This document shows, piece by piece, positions 36,165 through 45,900 of a stretch of 64,000 bases of DNA (the first letter of the stretch is position 1; each line of letters starts with the position of its first letter). Origin of the DNA: Spinacia oleracea. Lineage: Eukaryota > Streptophyta > Magnoliopsida > Caryophyllales > Amaranthaceae. The stretch spans positions 83,271,141-83,335,140 of the forward strand of contig NC_079487.1 of the NCBI RefSeq assembly GCF_020520425.1, read 5' to 3'. Both the position numbers and the translations under genes were made by a program. The notes below the pieces were generated by a model. It saw only the letters and a program-made list of their open reading frames with translations, was not told the origin of the DNA and searched no databases.

Positions 36165-37139
36165 ATTCTAAAGGAAGCGTGATTTTACTTGACGCAACCC
36201 TTTTACTTTCATTTTTCATTCAAAAATTCCTAACCCCCGGTTTTATTATTTAATCTCAACTTTTTTATATTATTTTGGTTCAAACAAATGTGATTACAAA
36301 TTTGATTTGTTAGTGTCACGTGTATGCGGTGTATCTAATCAAATCAGAATACATATTTTGATGGCAATGGACGACTTTTTTTTGTGACTTGGAAGATCTT
36401 GAAATTGAGGTAATTTTCTTTTTTTTTTCTTGTTTATTTGAGCTTTTTCATGCAATTTGTATGAAATAGATACTTATATTTTGTACATATTGAACAAAAT
36501 ATAATTAACTATTTCGTATAGATTGAACAAAATATAATTAACCATTTCATACAGATTGTAAATAACATAACTAAGTATTCTGTATATAGTGGTTAATTAT
36601 ACTTGTTCAACTTGTACGAAATACTTAGTTCTGTTATGTTCAATCTGTACAAAGTGGTATATTTTGTTCAATTTGTACGGAATTTTCTGTTATGATCAAT
36701 CTATACAAAATGGTTAACTATACTTTGTTCAATTTGTACGGAATATTAAGTTCTATTATGTTCAATTTGTACGAAATGGTTAATTATATTTTGTTCAATT
36801 TGTACGAAATAGTTAACTATATTACGTTCAATGTGTGCAAAATAGAAGTATTTATTTGATACGAATTGCATGAAAAGGCTCGTAAAAACAGGAAAAAAAA
36901 AAATTACCACAATTCCGAGGTCTTCCTTATCAAAAAAATCGTCCATTGCAATATAATAAAAATATGTATTCTAATTTGATTAGATACACGTGACACTAAA
37001 AAAATCTATTTATTTGAACCAAAATAATATCAAAAAAGGTTGAGAAAAAATAATAGTAGTGAGGGTTACACTTTTTTTAGAATGAAAAAAATGAGAGTAA
37101 AAATATTACGCCAAGTAAAATCGGGCTGCATTTAGCACC
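36165..37139. mobile_element. Foldback element with long inverted arms and a minisatellite loop
   Basis: The left arm (about 36165-36475) and right arm (about 36835-37139) are inverted copies with many mismatches. Shared landmarks are GATTTTACTTG, TAGTGTCACGTGTAT, GCAATGGACGA and TTTTTCATGCAATT. The loop holds about ten degenerate copies, in both orientations, of a unit built on TTGTTCAATTTGTACGAAAT. The outer ends (CTAAA..GCAGCCCG on the right arm) suggest a Mutator-like MITE, but I could not fix a target duplication. Confidence 0.7.
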
Positions 37140-37549
37140 CCTATTATTATTACATTCAAAAATTTAAAATAATATAATTCCACATACTTCGTCTTATTAT
37201 AAATCTTAAAATCTATGTTACATGAAATTACTATGATACGGAATATATGATATCCGTCATCTTGTCAAAAACTCAAAATCATAGTCTTCGAGGTGAACAT
37301 CAACTCATCCTCACTAAGAATAACCATTAAACTTACCAACTGCTCAAAAATTTTAGTCATACGGTTGCAAGAGTCTTTGCCAAAACCAAAATGGGGTTAA
37401 CACATTTAACAACTATTATTACCAAGTGTGTTAAGTACAATAAATTTCATAATTACTGCTGTATAAAATTAAAAAAATAAAAAAATAAAAAAATAAAAAA
37501 ATAAAGCAAAAACTCCCATGAACTTAATCCATTTGTCTTTATTGAAACA
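37140..37549. other. Intergenic, nothing recognised
   Basis: AT-rich spacer between the foldback element and the hAT element, including an AAAAAATAA repeat at about 37467-37503. No coding region. Confidence 0.5.
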
Positions 37550-37557
37550 ACTACAGT

Positions 37558-38295
37558 TAGAGAGGACCAACGTGACGGGTTTGGTGGGTCGTGGGTGGGT
37601 TTGGTGGGTCGTGGGTCGGGAATGATTGACACACGACTCACCTCAGTTAAACTTGGGTGGGTCAAGTTCTTGGCTGTGTCGGAAAAATGGATACAATATA
37701 TGATGGGTCGTGGGTTACCTGGGTCGTGGGTCGAGGTGGGTTGCCGGTTGTGTGGGTCGGTGGGTCTGATGGGCTTCGTGGGTTACGACATATGTGATTC
37801 TGATGGGTCAGATAGGTTTGGTGGGTTTACATGAGTTTTAGGAACTGCTTTGGGACAGGTGGGTTTGGACGATTAATAAAGTGTTAAAATGTTACGGAGT
37901 ACAAATTTTGTATGAACTTAAATTAATCAAATTTTATTTTATACACTTACTCACATAAATGTGGTTAATGTGTATTTACACAATAAAATTAGAATTTATT
38001 AGCATTTTAAACATACAAAATTGTTTAAATCTGGGTGAGTTTCGCGGGTTGGGTTCGTGTGTTGTATGGGTTGGGTTCGTGTGTAGGGTTGGGTGAGTCG
38101 GGTGTGCCGTGTCGGGTTTTTTCGAATCCGATAGGTGGGTCGGAATGGGTTGTGTTGAAAAAATTCGACCCACAACACAAAATATATCCGGGTTGGGCGG
38201 GTTGTGTCATGGGTCATCATTGTGTCCGACCCACGTGACCCACTATAGACTGTGTCAGGGTGGGCTGCGTCAAATCGACCCACTTGCCATCTCTA
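37558..38295. mobile_element. Non-autonomous hAT element
   Basis: The left end reads TAGAGAGGACCAACGTG and the right end, on the other strand, TAGAGATGGCAAGTGGGTCG; these are imperfect inverted repeats of the Ac-like hAT type. An 8-bp target duplication flanks it: ACTACAGT (37550-37557) and ACTACAGG (38296-38303), one mismatch. The sub-terminal parts are rich in GGGTCGTGGG and similar G-rich words, a common hAT feature. There is no transposase. Confidence 0.8.
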
Positions 38296-38303
38296 ACTAC
38301 AGG

Positions 38304-38525
38304 TTGTCCGCTCCGAAACTTAGCAATGCGACGGAGAGTCCAGATGTGTGAGTCGTCATTTTCTATATTTCGGAACTCAGAGAACGCATAACTTTTTCGG
38401 AAGAATTCAGGGGTGAAGACTTAGGGATTCTTCGGAACTTTGGTAAAAGCTTCGGAATTCTTGTTGTTCTAGATAGTTAAAAAAAGCCCTAGATGATACT
38501 ACACTAAACCTTACCCAAAAAGGCC
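38304..38525. other. Spacer, nothing recognised
   Basis: A short stretch with several TTCGGAA words between the hAT element and the next MITE. It shows no coding evidence. Confidence 0.4.
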
Positions 38526-38535
38526 GAGAAAGGTA

Positions 38536-38795
38536 GAGGTTGTTTTTTCGCATATCAGATATGTGTGGAAACACACATATCAGCTAAAAGACAAATAGCT
38601 AAAAGACAAAATAGGAAGTACCATTCTGTAAAAAAAAAGTATTATTCTGTAAAAAATAGTACCATTCGGTAAAAAAAACTACCATTTTTGTTTTAAAAAG
38701 TACCATTTAATTTCTTTTTTGTCCGTTTTTCTATTTTGTCTTTTGCTATGATATGTATTTGCAAGCACATATCTGATATCCGAAAATACTTCCTC
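38536..38795. mobile_element. Mutator-like MITE, 260 bp
   Basis: The ends are inverted repeats (left GAGGTTGTTTTTTCGCATAT, right arm on the other strand GAGGAAGTATTTTCGGATAT, both followed by CAGATATGTG). Exact direct repeats GAGAAAGGTA flank it (38526-38535 and 38796-38805), a 10-bp duplication close to the 9-11 bp of Mutator-type elements. The centre has repeated AGTACCATT words. Confidence 0.8.
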
Positions 38796-38852
38796 GAGAA
38801 AGGTATGAATTTCTCATTGCTCGCACCTTTCTCTTTATACCAACATTCTGCT

Positions 38853-39137
38853 TCATTCGTTTTCATATGTCAATGTGAGACTTAAAAACTCATTTTTCTC
38901 CTCAGGGATCCAAACCCGGAGCATCTTGTCATAAAATGAGCAAGTAGCCACCACATTATCTTTTCTCCTCCCTTCTTGATGTGAGTTGCACCTCCGCAAA
39001 TTTGCTCCATAAACAAGCGAGTCATGCTTGTTATATGTCTCGATCACCTCGGGACTCTCATTGTTTAGTTTGACAATGGAAAATTCATTATGCATACAAG
39101 CCGCCTGAAATAAGGCCTTAACAAAAGGATGATACAC
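38853..39137 (-). pseudogene. C-terminal fragment resembling diphthine methyltransferase (DPH7) WD40 protein
   Basis: The minus-strand frame of 94 codons contains ACMHNEFSIVKL, VIETYNKHDSLVYGANL and NVVATCSFYDKMLRVWIPEE. This resembles the last WD40 blades of plant DPH7/WDR85 proteins (AAMHNGF.IV ... ETY.KH.SLaYGAdW ... VaTCSFYDr.LR.W.p), which act in diphthamide formation on elongation factor 2. Only the last fifth of such a protein is present, with no upstream exons found nearby. It lies between a MITE and a MULE, so it is probably a transposon-moved or decayed copy. Identification is from memory of the family pattern. Confidence 0.55.
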
Positions 39138-39536
39138 AAGTTCCTTTGATTTCCTCTTGTGATTTATATTTAAGAAAATACATAGTTGTGTAGGGTCTTA
39201 TTAGATTCGTCTCAATAAATATTTTTTAAATACGGGTTTTTCATGAGATACCCCCGAGGTTTAAGTTTATTCACCAGGTACCCTCGTTGTTTCAGTAATC
39301 CACCAGGTACCCCTCAGGTTTCATTTTCTCGCATGACTTAACCCTGCCGTTAAGTGGCCGTTAGAAACTTTTTTTCACCAGGTACCCTCGTAATTTATTT
39401 CACCAGGTACCCCTGAGGTTTCTTAGTTTTTCACCAGGTATCCTTATGTTTTATGGTAATTTCACCAGATACCCCTGCTCACCAACGGCTACTTTTTTTA
39501 AAAAAAACTGGCTGGTATGGAACTGCATTCCATAAG

Positions 39537-40467
39537 TCCATAAGTCTTTCTGGGTTGCTGCAAATGCATACAACCCATATGTGTACAACAAGGCAACGGA
39601 GAAGATTGCCAAAATTGATCCAAAGGTTGTTGATTATCTGTCCCAAGTGCCAAAGCAGTGGTCAAGGCACAAGTTTGAACCACAAGTGGTTTATGATCAC
39701 AACACCACCAATTTTGTTGAATCTTTCAACGCTTGTACCAAGCCTTTTAGAGACATGCCAGTGTACACTCTGATGGAAGGTAAATGTTCTATCTTTACTG
39801 CTTTTTACACTGTGGTTGCATATGTTTTACACCACCCCTGTCCTTTTTATTAATACATTTTCTGTTTTGCTGCTTTATTTTGTTTGTGCTTGGATGCTTG
39901 GATCTAATAGAGGCTGGGAGTTGGTGTATGAAGAAGATTGGGTCTAGATTTGGCAAGGCTATAGAAATGGGACCAAACCAATTGACTGAATATGCTGCTG
40001 GGGTATTAGAAGAGAGGAGTCAACAGTCTAGGTTTTGTTCTGTAACAGCTGCTGTGGGAGGGGAATATGAAGTGAAAGAGGGGGCTGTCAAATACCCTAT
40101 TAAGTTAGATGCAAGGACTTGTGGTTGTGGAGTATGGCAAATATCTGGCATACCTTGCAGACATGGCCTTAGGGTTATTTACCACCAAAGACTTGAGGCT
40201 ACTGATTTTGTGTCTCACTACTTCAAAGGGCAAGCATACAAGTTAACTTACTCAGAGCACATGCACCCCATGCCTGACCCAACCCAATGGCCTTCTTTTG
40301 ACCTTTCTATTATCCTCCCACCACCCATGAAGAGAGCATCAGGTAGACCCCCTAAACTGAGAAAAAGAGGTAAACATGATACTAGAATAAAAAACATTAG
40401 AATGCCATTTTTTATAGCTCCATGCATTAATTTCTTTTGTTGCTCGAGTTTCTTCTTCATTTGGTGA
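39537..40467 (+). pseudogene. MULE transposase C-terminal half with SWIM zinc finger
   Basis: Exon 1 (to 39779) reads KSFWVAANAYNPYVYNKAT, VPKQWSRHKFEP and NTTNFVESFNACTKPFRDMP; this is the conserved region after the DDE domain of MuDR-type transposases. A GT-AG intron (39780-39910) restores the frame into EAGSWCMKKIGSRFGK. Exon 2 carries the SWIM finger CGCGVWQISGIPCRH (CxCx..CxH) and ends in a basic GRPPKLRKRGKH segment. A stop lies just before KSFW and the catalytic DDE domain and N-terminus are gone, so the protein cannot be an active transposase. The end of the frame overlaps the opposing zinc-finger frame. Confidence 0.85.
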
Positions 40468-40742
40468 ATTTCTTCATTCAAGCTTCTATTTTCTTCAATT
40501 TCTCCTTCCTTTGTGCTACCTTTGTTGTTTCTCATTGGCAGTGGTTGCTCAATGCTTCCCTTGCACCACTTGAAGTTGTCACATAAGTCACACTTGTAAT
40601 ATAGTTTTTGAGGATTTTTCATTGTTTCAGAACTTCTTATTGCAAATTTTTTCCCACATATGTTGCATGTTTTGTTTGGAACTACAACGTATGAGGATTC
40701 ATACGTTGTAGAGGAAGATTGAGATTGAGAATATGAGCTCAT
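40248..40742 (-). CDS. GRF-type zinc-finger protein carried by the MULE
   Basis: From ATG 40742 the minus strand reads a Ser/Tyr/Gln-rich start (MSSYSQSQSSSTTYESSY), then a GRF-like zinc finger (CNICGKKFAIRSSETMKNP then YYKCDLCDNFKWC), a charged coiled coil (NRSLNEEIHQMKKKLEQQ) and a hydrophobic segment GILMFFILVSCLPLFLSL that may be a membrane anchor. GRF finger, coiled coil and C-terminal helix is a common design for small plant proteins linked to transposons. The last 30 or so residues are antisense to the transposase exon and may not be native. The frame is intact over its whole length. Its function is unknown; nucleic-acid binding is the family expectation. Confidence 0.65.
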   Translation of the reverse strand: MSSYSQSQSSSTTYESSYVVVPNKTCNICGKKFAIRSSETMKNPQKLYYKCDLCDNFKWCKGSIEQPLPMRNNKGSTKEGEIEENRSLNEEIHQMKKKLEQQKKLMHGAIKNGILMFFILVSCLPLFLSLGGLPDALFMGGGRIIERSKEGHWVGSGMGCMCSE

Positions 40743-41345
40743 TTGAAAGTGAGTTGGGAAATAGGGAAAATATGAGTTGGTTAATGGGAAGAACAGAAAG
40801 TTGTAGTGAAGAGTTGCTGATGCTCCCCCTTTAAATAGAGAAGGCTCACCAACGGCTAGTTTTTTTAGCCGTTGGTGAGCTGGGGTATCTGGTGCAATTA
40901 CCATAAAAACATAAGGGTACCTGGTGAAAATCTATGAAACCTCAGGGGTACCTGGTGAAATAAATTACAAGGGTACCTGGTGAAAAAAAGTTTCTAACGG
41001 CCACTTAACGGCAAGGTTAAGTCATGCGAGAAAATGAAACCTGAGGGGTACCTGGTGGATTACTGAAACAACGAGGGTACCTGGTGAATAAACTTAAACC
41101 TCGGGGGTATCTCATGAAATATTTTTTCTTATCCCTAATAGAAGATATTAATGTTTGTAATTGTGCATTGGTAAACGTGCTTAAATAATTGCCACATCTA
41201 AAAAACAATGAAGGAAGTATTAATTTTGGATCCTTCTGATTTTTTTTTGTAACAACGGGATCCTTCTTTTAGGAATTCCCTTTTACAATTAACTTGAATA
41301 ATCTCCATTACACACAAAATTGTTTTTCTCCAATTATTATTATTA

Positions 41346-41541
41346 CTTCCTTCGTTCCATAAATATTACACCATGGTACTTTACTTTTTCCAACGCATAT
41401 TTTGACTCTTAATATCTCGAATTAGATATAAGTTAAGATTATAAAAAAATTATATTTAGAAAATATATATTGATATATATCTAATAAGATTTCACATAAC
41501 TACCATTTTTCTTAGGTGCTATATTTATGAAACTGAGAAAG
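41346..41541. mobile_element. Stowaway-like MITE
   Basis: The left end CTTCCTTCGTTCCATAAATA and the right end, on the other strand, CTTTCTCAGTTTCATAAATA are inverted and flanked by TA (41344-41345 and 41542-41543). This matches the Tc1/mariner Stowaway pattern (CTCCCTCCGTTCC). Confidence 0.7.
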
Positions 41542-41543
41542 TA

Positions 41544-42964
41544 TATCTTTCCTGCTTTCACGAACTACGAGGCAGAATTTAAATAATTGAATAATACGAA
41601 GTAATAAAGAAAAACAGAGCAACTTCGTTATTCGCACAGTATCTAACCCCTTTGCCGCTTCTCACCCACCAGCCACCACCTACCGTCGGTCCGTCACCCC
41701 TCACCAGCCACCTCCTACCTCCATCCTCGCCTCCCGAGAGAAGCCCCTGTCCCACAGCTTATTTAGCGGCGATAAATTGAGCAGTATTTTCATTCTTTAT
41801 AATTGATGAATGATTGTGGTATGAAATGCTAATTGAGTTGGGGGATTGATGCATCAGCACTCAGCAGGTATGAATTATTGAAAAAGAATGCTTCAAAACT
41901 TACCAATATCATATCCTTGCTAATTGAAGTGGGAGCAGAGGGAAGTAAGTCAAAGTTCTGCTCCAATTTCTCGCACTGCAGAAGGGCTACCACCTACCTT
42001 GGAAAGGGGCTGAAAGTGAATAGCAGAACTTTGGTTGTAAATTGAGTTGACGGTTTTATTTCTCTATTAAACCACCAATTCAGGTTTAGCATAGGACTAA
42101 AAAAAATTAATTTGTATTAATTGTTGTCAACGTGGACGGTAGATTGGGAATTCATATTAAAAAAAAGGGAAATGTTTTGAAAATTTCAAAAGTATTTTAG
42201 CCGGAAATCACTCGAAAGTATAGGTATAGAATTTATAACTTTGTAATAAAACATGGGAATGAACAGGGGTTGATGTTAATCGAGTTTGAGCAATTTGAAC
42301 TCGACTCGATCAATGTAGGATGGATGCTGAGGTTTTAATTTGATTAAAACGGGTCACAAGTTACCTCACTATCTAAGGTGCACCAGATTATACCTGACCC
42401 GGTATAGGATCTCTTAGTCATTTCATGAAGGTAGGTCCAAAACCAATCATTAGTTAACCTTAAAACAATTATATTCATCTGATTCTTTTAGCACATAGAG
42501 GACCTTATAGAATCGTCATCCTACTCATCTGTTCAATCCTCCGTTAGCTAGCAATTATACATTTTCATTTAGGTTATAAATGCCACAAGCTAAGACGCGT
42601 AGACTCTCAGAAGCTCCACCCTGGCTTCCAAACATGTAATATGTTCTTTGTAACAATCAATTAAATGAATGATATTCATATTTACAAAATTCCTATTTAG
42701 TAACATACAAAATAATATACTATGCATTTGTCCTAACCCGTTTCCACCTCCCTCCCAAAAAAAAAAAAAAAAAAAACTACAATGAAACACCTATGAACAA
42801 GGATCTCATTTTAGAGAACAAAAACGGATGTTGTTTATGTACAATATGCAATTCCTACCCGATGCAGTCCTATTTTCAATCTTCCGTTTATGACTGGATT
42901 CAAGAAGGCGTTTCCAGCGGAAAAGAAAACTAACCATAGTTGAAAAAGCTGGCAAGTGAACAAG
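41544..42964. other. Intergenic region downstream of TIC236
   Basis: It includes the 3' UTR side of TIC236, a C-rich stretch (41640-41760), a poly-A run (42757-42776) and a 70-codon frame at 41833-42045 that I do not recognise. No second gene is supported. Confidence 0.5.
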
Positions 42965-45900
42965 CTAATCTTGTGATGTAGTTGAATATTCAAAAAGAAG
43001 ACGTTGGGAGGGTGCAGATTGAAGCAGCACCCTTAAACGGCTAGTAAGCTGGTATATCAATGTCCACTGCATTGCCATCTCTGAGTCCTTCATTTGTCTG
43101 ACAATCGAAGCCTGAAAAGGGAAAGTATTTTCATAAGATACTGTAGGAGAAAAGCGGGAAATGAAAAGTAGAAAAGATTTGCCAGAAATAATAACCTGTA
43201 GTCTTTTGCCAAGTTGAACTTCAACTTCAGTGCCAAATGATATATTGCTTGCCAGAGACTTGAGAGGATCGACAGTTGGATCAACAGACAGAAGACTAGG
43301 GATTTGCGGTGCATAAACAAGTCTCCATCTCGCATGCCCGAATTCACCCTTTCCCTCTATTCTTGGCATTAGTGTTTCGAGTGTAGCAGTTGCAAGTTTC
43401 TTTAGTGCAAGCTGCCCATCACCTTCCAATATTGACTCTGCTAGTTGACTTTCAAATACTCTAGCAGCCTACACATTTTATTTCAAACATGCAAGAAATG
43501 TCAGGCTATTACAATCATTTCAGGTTGGATATTGCATCACCAATAAAAATGTTTGGGTTCAATGTAGTCAATATGCTTATAATTACTTGACTCTTCCAGA
43601 ACAGGCAGCAAAAAAAAAAAAAAATGAGATGACCAAATTGGTAATTTCGTGAAAGTTTCTTTATATCACCAACAAGGCTAACGAGGGGGATAAAAAGGAA
43701 ATATTTCATGTCATAGAAAATTAGAAATTGCTCCAGGACCATACCCAGAAAAGCTGAATGTATTGAGTACTCTGAGAACTAATGGACCAACAAACCAACA
43801 TCGACCATACCTGGATACCTTTAAACAGGTTGCATCCTATTCAGGGACAGGAAATGCAATAACCTTCACTTTGAAGGGCCGAACAGAAAGTTATCCAGTT
43901 TCGGTTTTCCTAGATTATGTTTTATGCAGGTATGCACATATTAATAGATATGGGGGAGTAAGGACCGACAGACCAACATCGATAATACCTCAATTCCTTT
44001 TAATAGGCTGCATCTTACTGCAGGTGCAGGACATGCATTAACGATAAAACATGCTTCACTTAGCAGAGCCGTGCAATAAGTTATCCAGTGTCAGTTTTCC
44101 TAGATTATGATTTAATGATTTATGCAGGTACGCACATATTAATAGGTATAGAAATTATTTATTGCGGATCCAGTACTACAAAAGCTGCTGAAGTAGAACT
44201 GACGAGGCTACAAGGATGTGTTCATATTAACAATTCAGAGTATACTACAAGCAGAATAAGAAATCATTCCCCATCCCTTCGATAGTTCGATGAGAGTGCA
44301 CAACTGCATAAGATTTTATGTATCAACAATATTGGATAAAAAAGAAAAAGAACACAGATAATCAAATCCAATGTAAGAAACCCAATCAAACATGCAAACA
44401 GTACCTCAGTAGGAGAGAGAACATCCTGCTCAACGGAGCGTGTAGAGGTTACAACCAATTTTTCGTGCCAATTGCTAGCTCTACCCTGAATCCTGAATTG
44501 CCACTCTGAACCAACCAGAGCTAGGTCCAAGGTCGGATCCAAGCCGTTATCAGGCTCAAATTTTGCAACATTTAAATGCTCTCTTTTAAGTCTGACCTGA
44601 ATTTTGAAATGAATACATGAGAAAACTCGCAGACTGTAGCTAGATAGACATCAGAAAAGGATTGGCCTCTACCTGTGTTGCAACGAGATTAACATCACCA
44701 TTCTCGAATGTAAGAACTCCTTTAGGTTTAATTAGTTTAGGATGTGCAACACCATTCAGCTCTACCTCCCCGCTCACAGCAAAATTCAATATCAAAGGAT
44801 AGACTATTCTCAATTCTGGTCCAAGAACAAGCTTCAAGTTGATCAATTGTAGATCTACTTGTGGTTTTTTGCTCACTTGTTCTGTTTGCTTCCCAACTTC
44901 GGTCTGTTTTCCTGTCAATGCTTGAGGTAAATGAGAAAATGAGTCTAACTAAGGGGGGAAAAAAGGATATGACAGAATAACTAAAAAGCAAGCAACAGAG
45001 GCCTAGGTTCGGCTATCATGCCAGCTAGGGTTTCGCATAGAGGTAATAACTACCTGAGGGTTGCAACTCGTGCAAGAACCTTGAGGTTGAGGTAGCAGGT
45101 TCTGAGTCAAAAAAGCGTGAAACATATCTTGCAGCAACCATCCGATTATAAGTGTCCTTTGGGAGACTTGTTTGATTAGATGGCAATCTATTGAAAGGAG
45201 CAGCTCCGCTACCCTTATCATGTGGTAGATATGCTTCTCCATGACTCAATTTTATCTTCCCGGAAACACTAGGTTGCAATATCGATCCAGTTATTTGCAA
45301 TTGAGTGTCAACCTGTCCACTGTAAGTCAAATAAAAAAGGTCAGTCGTAGGAGGAGACTGAAGCTTACGTACTTGGAGAAGCCAGTTTGGTTCCTTTCCG
45401 GTTTAACGATTTTTTTTTTTTTTTGAGGTTTAGGATTTTAATTAAGTATCTGAGTACACTAGAAAACCAATATAATTCATAGTGCTATACAACAAAGTGA
45501 TCTTTATCTATAGACCTTAGAAAATCACATGCAAAACTGTTCACAACCAAAGAGGTAACAGGTACCCACCTTAGTAGATTTTTAGCCCTTACTTCAAGGT
45601 CTTCACATTTCAGGTCAATCTTATCATCAGGGGAAGCTTCAGCCGAGGTAAGAGGAAGGCTCCCTTTGAGCAGTAGCTTCCCTCGTCTGCTAACTCTACT
45701 TTCCAAGGAGCTTATGTATAACCTATTCGATTTTACAAGAACTCTACCTCCTAAGTTTGTAATAGGTTTACGAAGTACAGGCGAAGATACTGAAGCCCTA
45801 TGGAAAGTTGCAGATCCATCAAGCTCGGGTTGTTCAACGGTACCTCTCACCTAGTTATTTGAAACAGATAACATACATTAGAGATGCAAATTACAAATTA

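Larger units (their letters stand above)
39229..41119. mobile_element. Mutator-like element (MULE) with about 270-bp inverted repeats
   Basis: Left arm 39239-39508 and right arm 40847-41119 are inverted copies. Both repeat CACCAGGTACCC-type words and share CATGAGATACCCCCGAGGTT at the outer edge and CTCACCAACGGCTA at the inner edge. Between them lie transposase exons on the plus strand and a zinc-finger frame on the minus strand. A possible 9-bp target duplication is TATTTTTT(A/C) at 39220-39228 and 41120-41128, one mismatch and low complexity, so the exact outer ends are uncertain. Confidence 0.85.

Noticed and set aside
39220-41128. Firm 9-bp target duplication for the MULE
   Set aside because: The best candidate is a T-rich word with one mismatch that leaves unequal terminal sequences. 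I report it only as possible.
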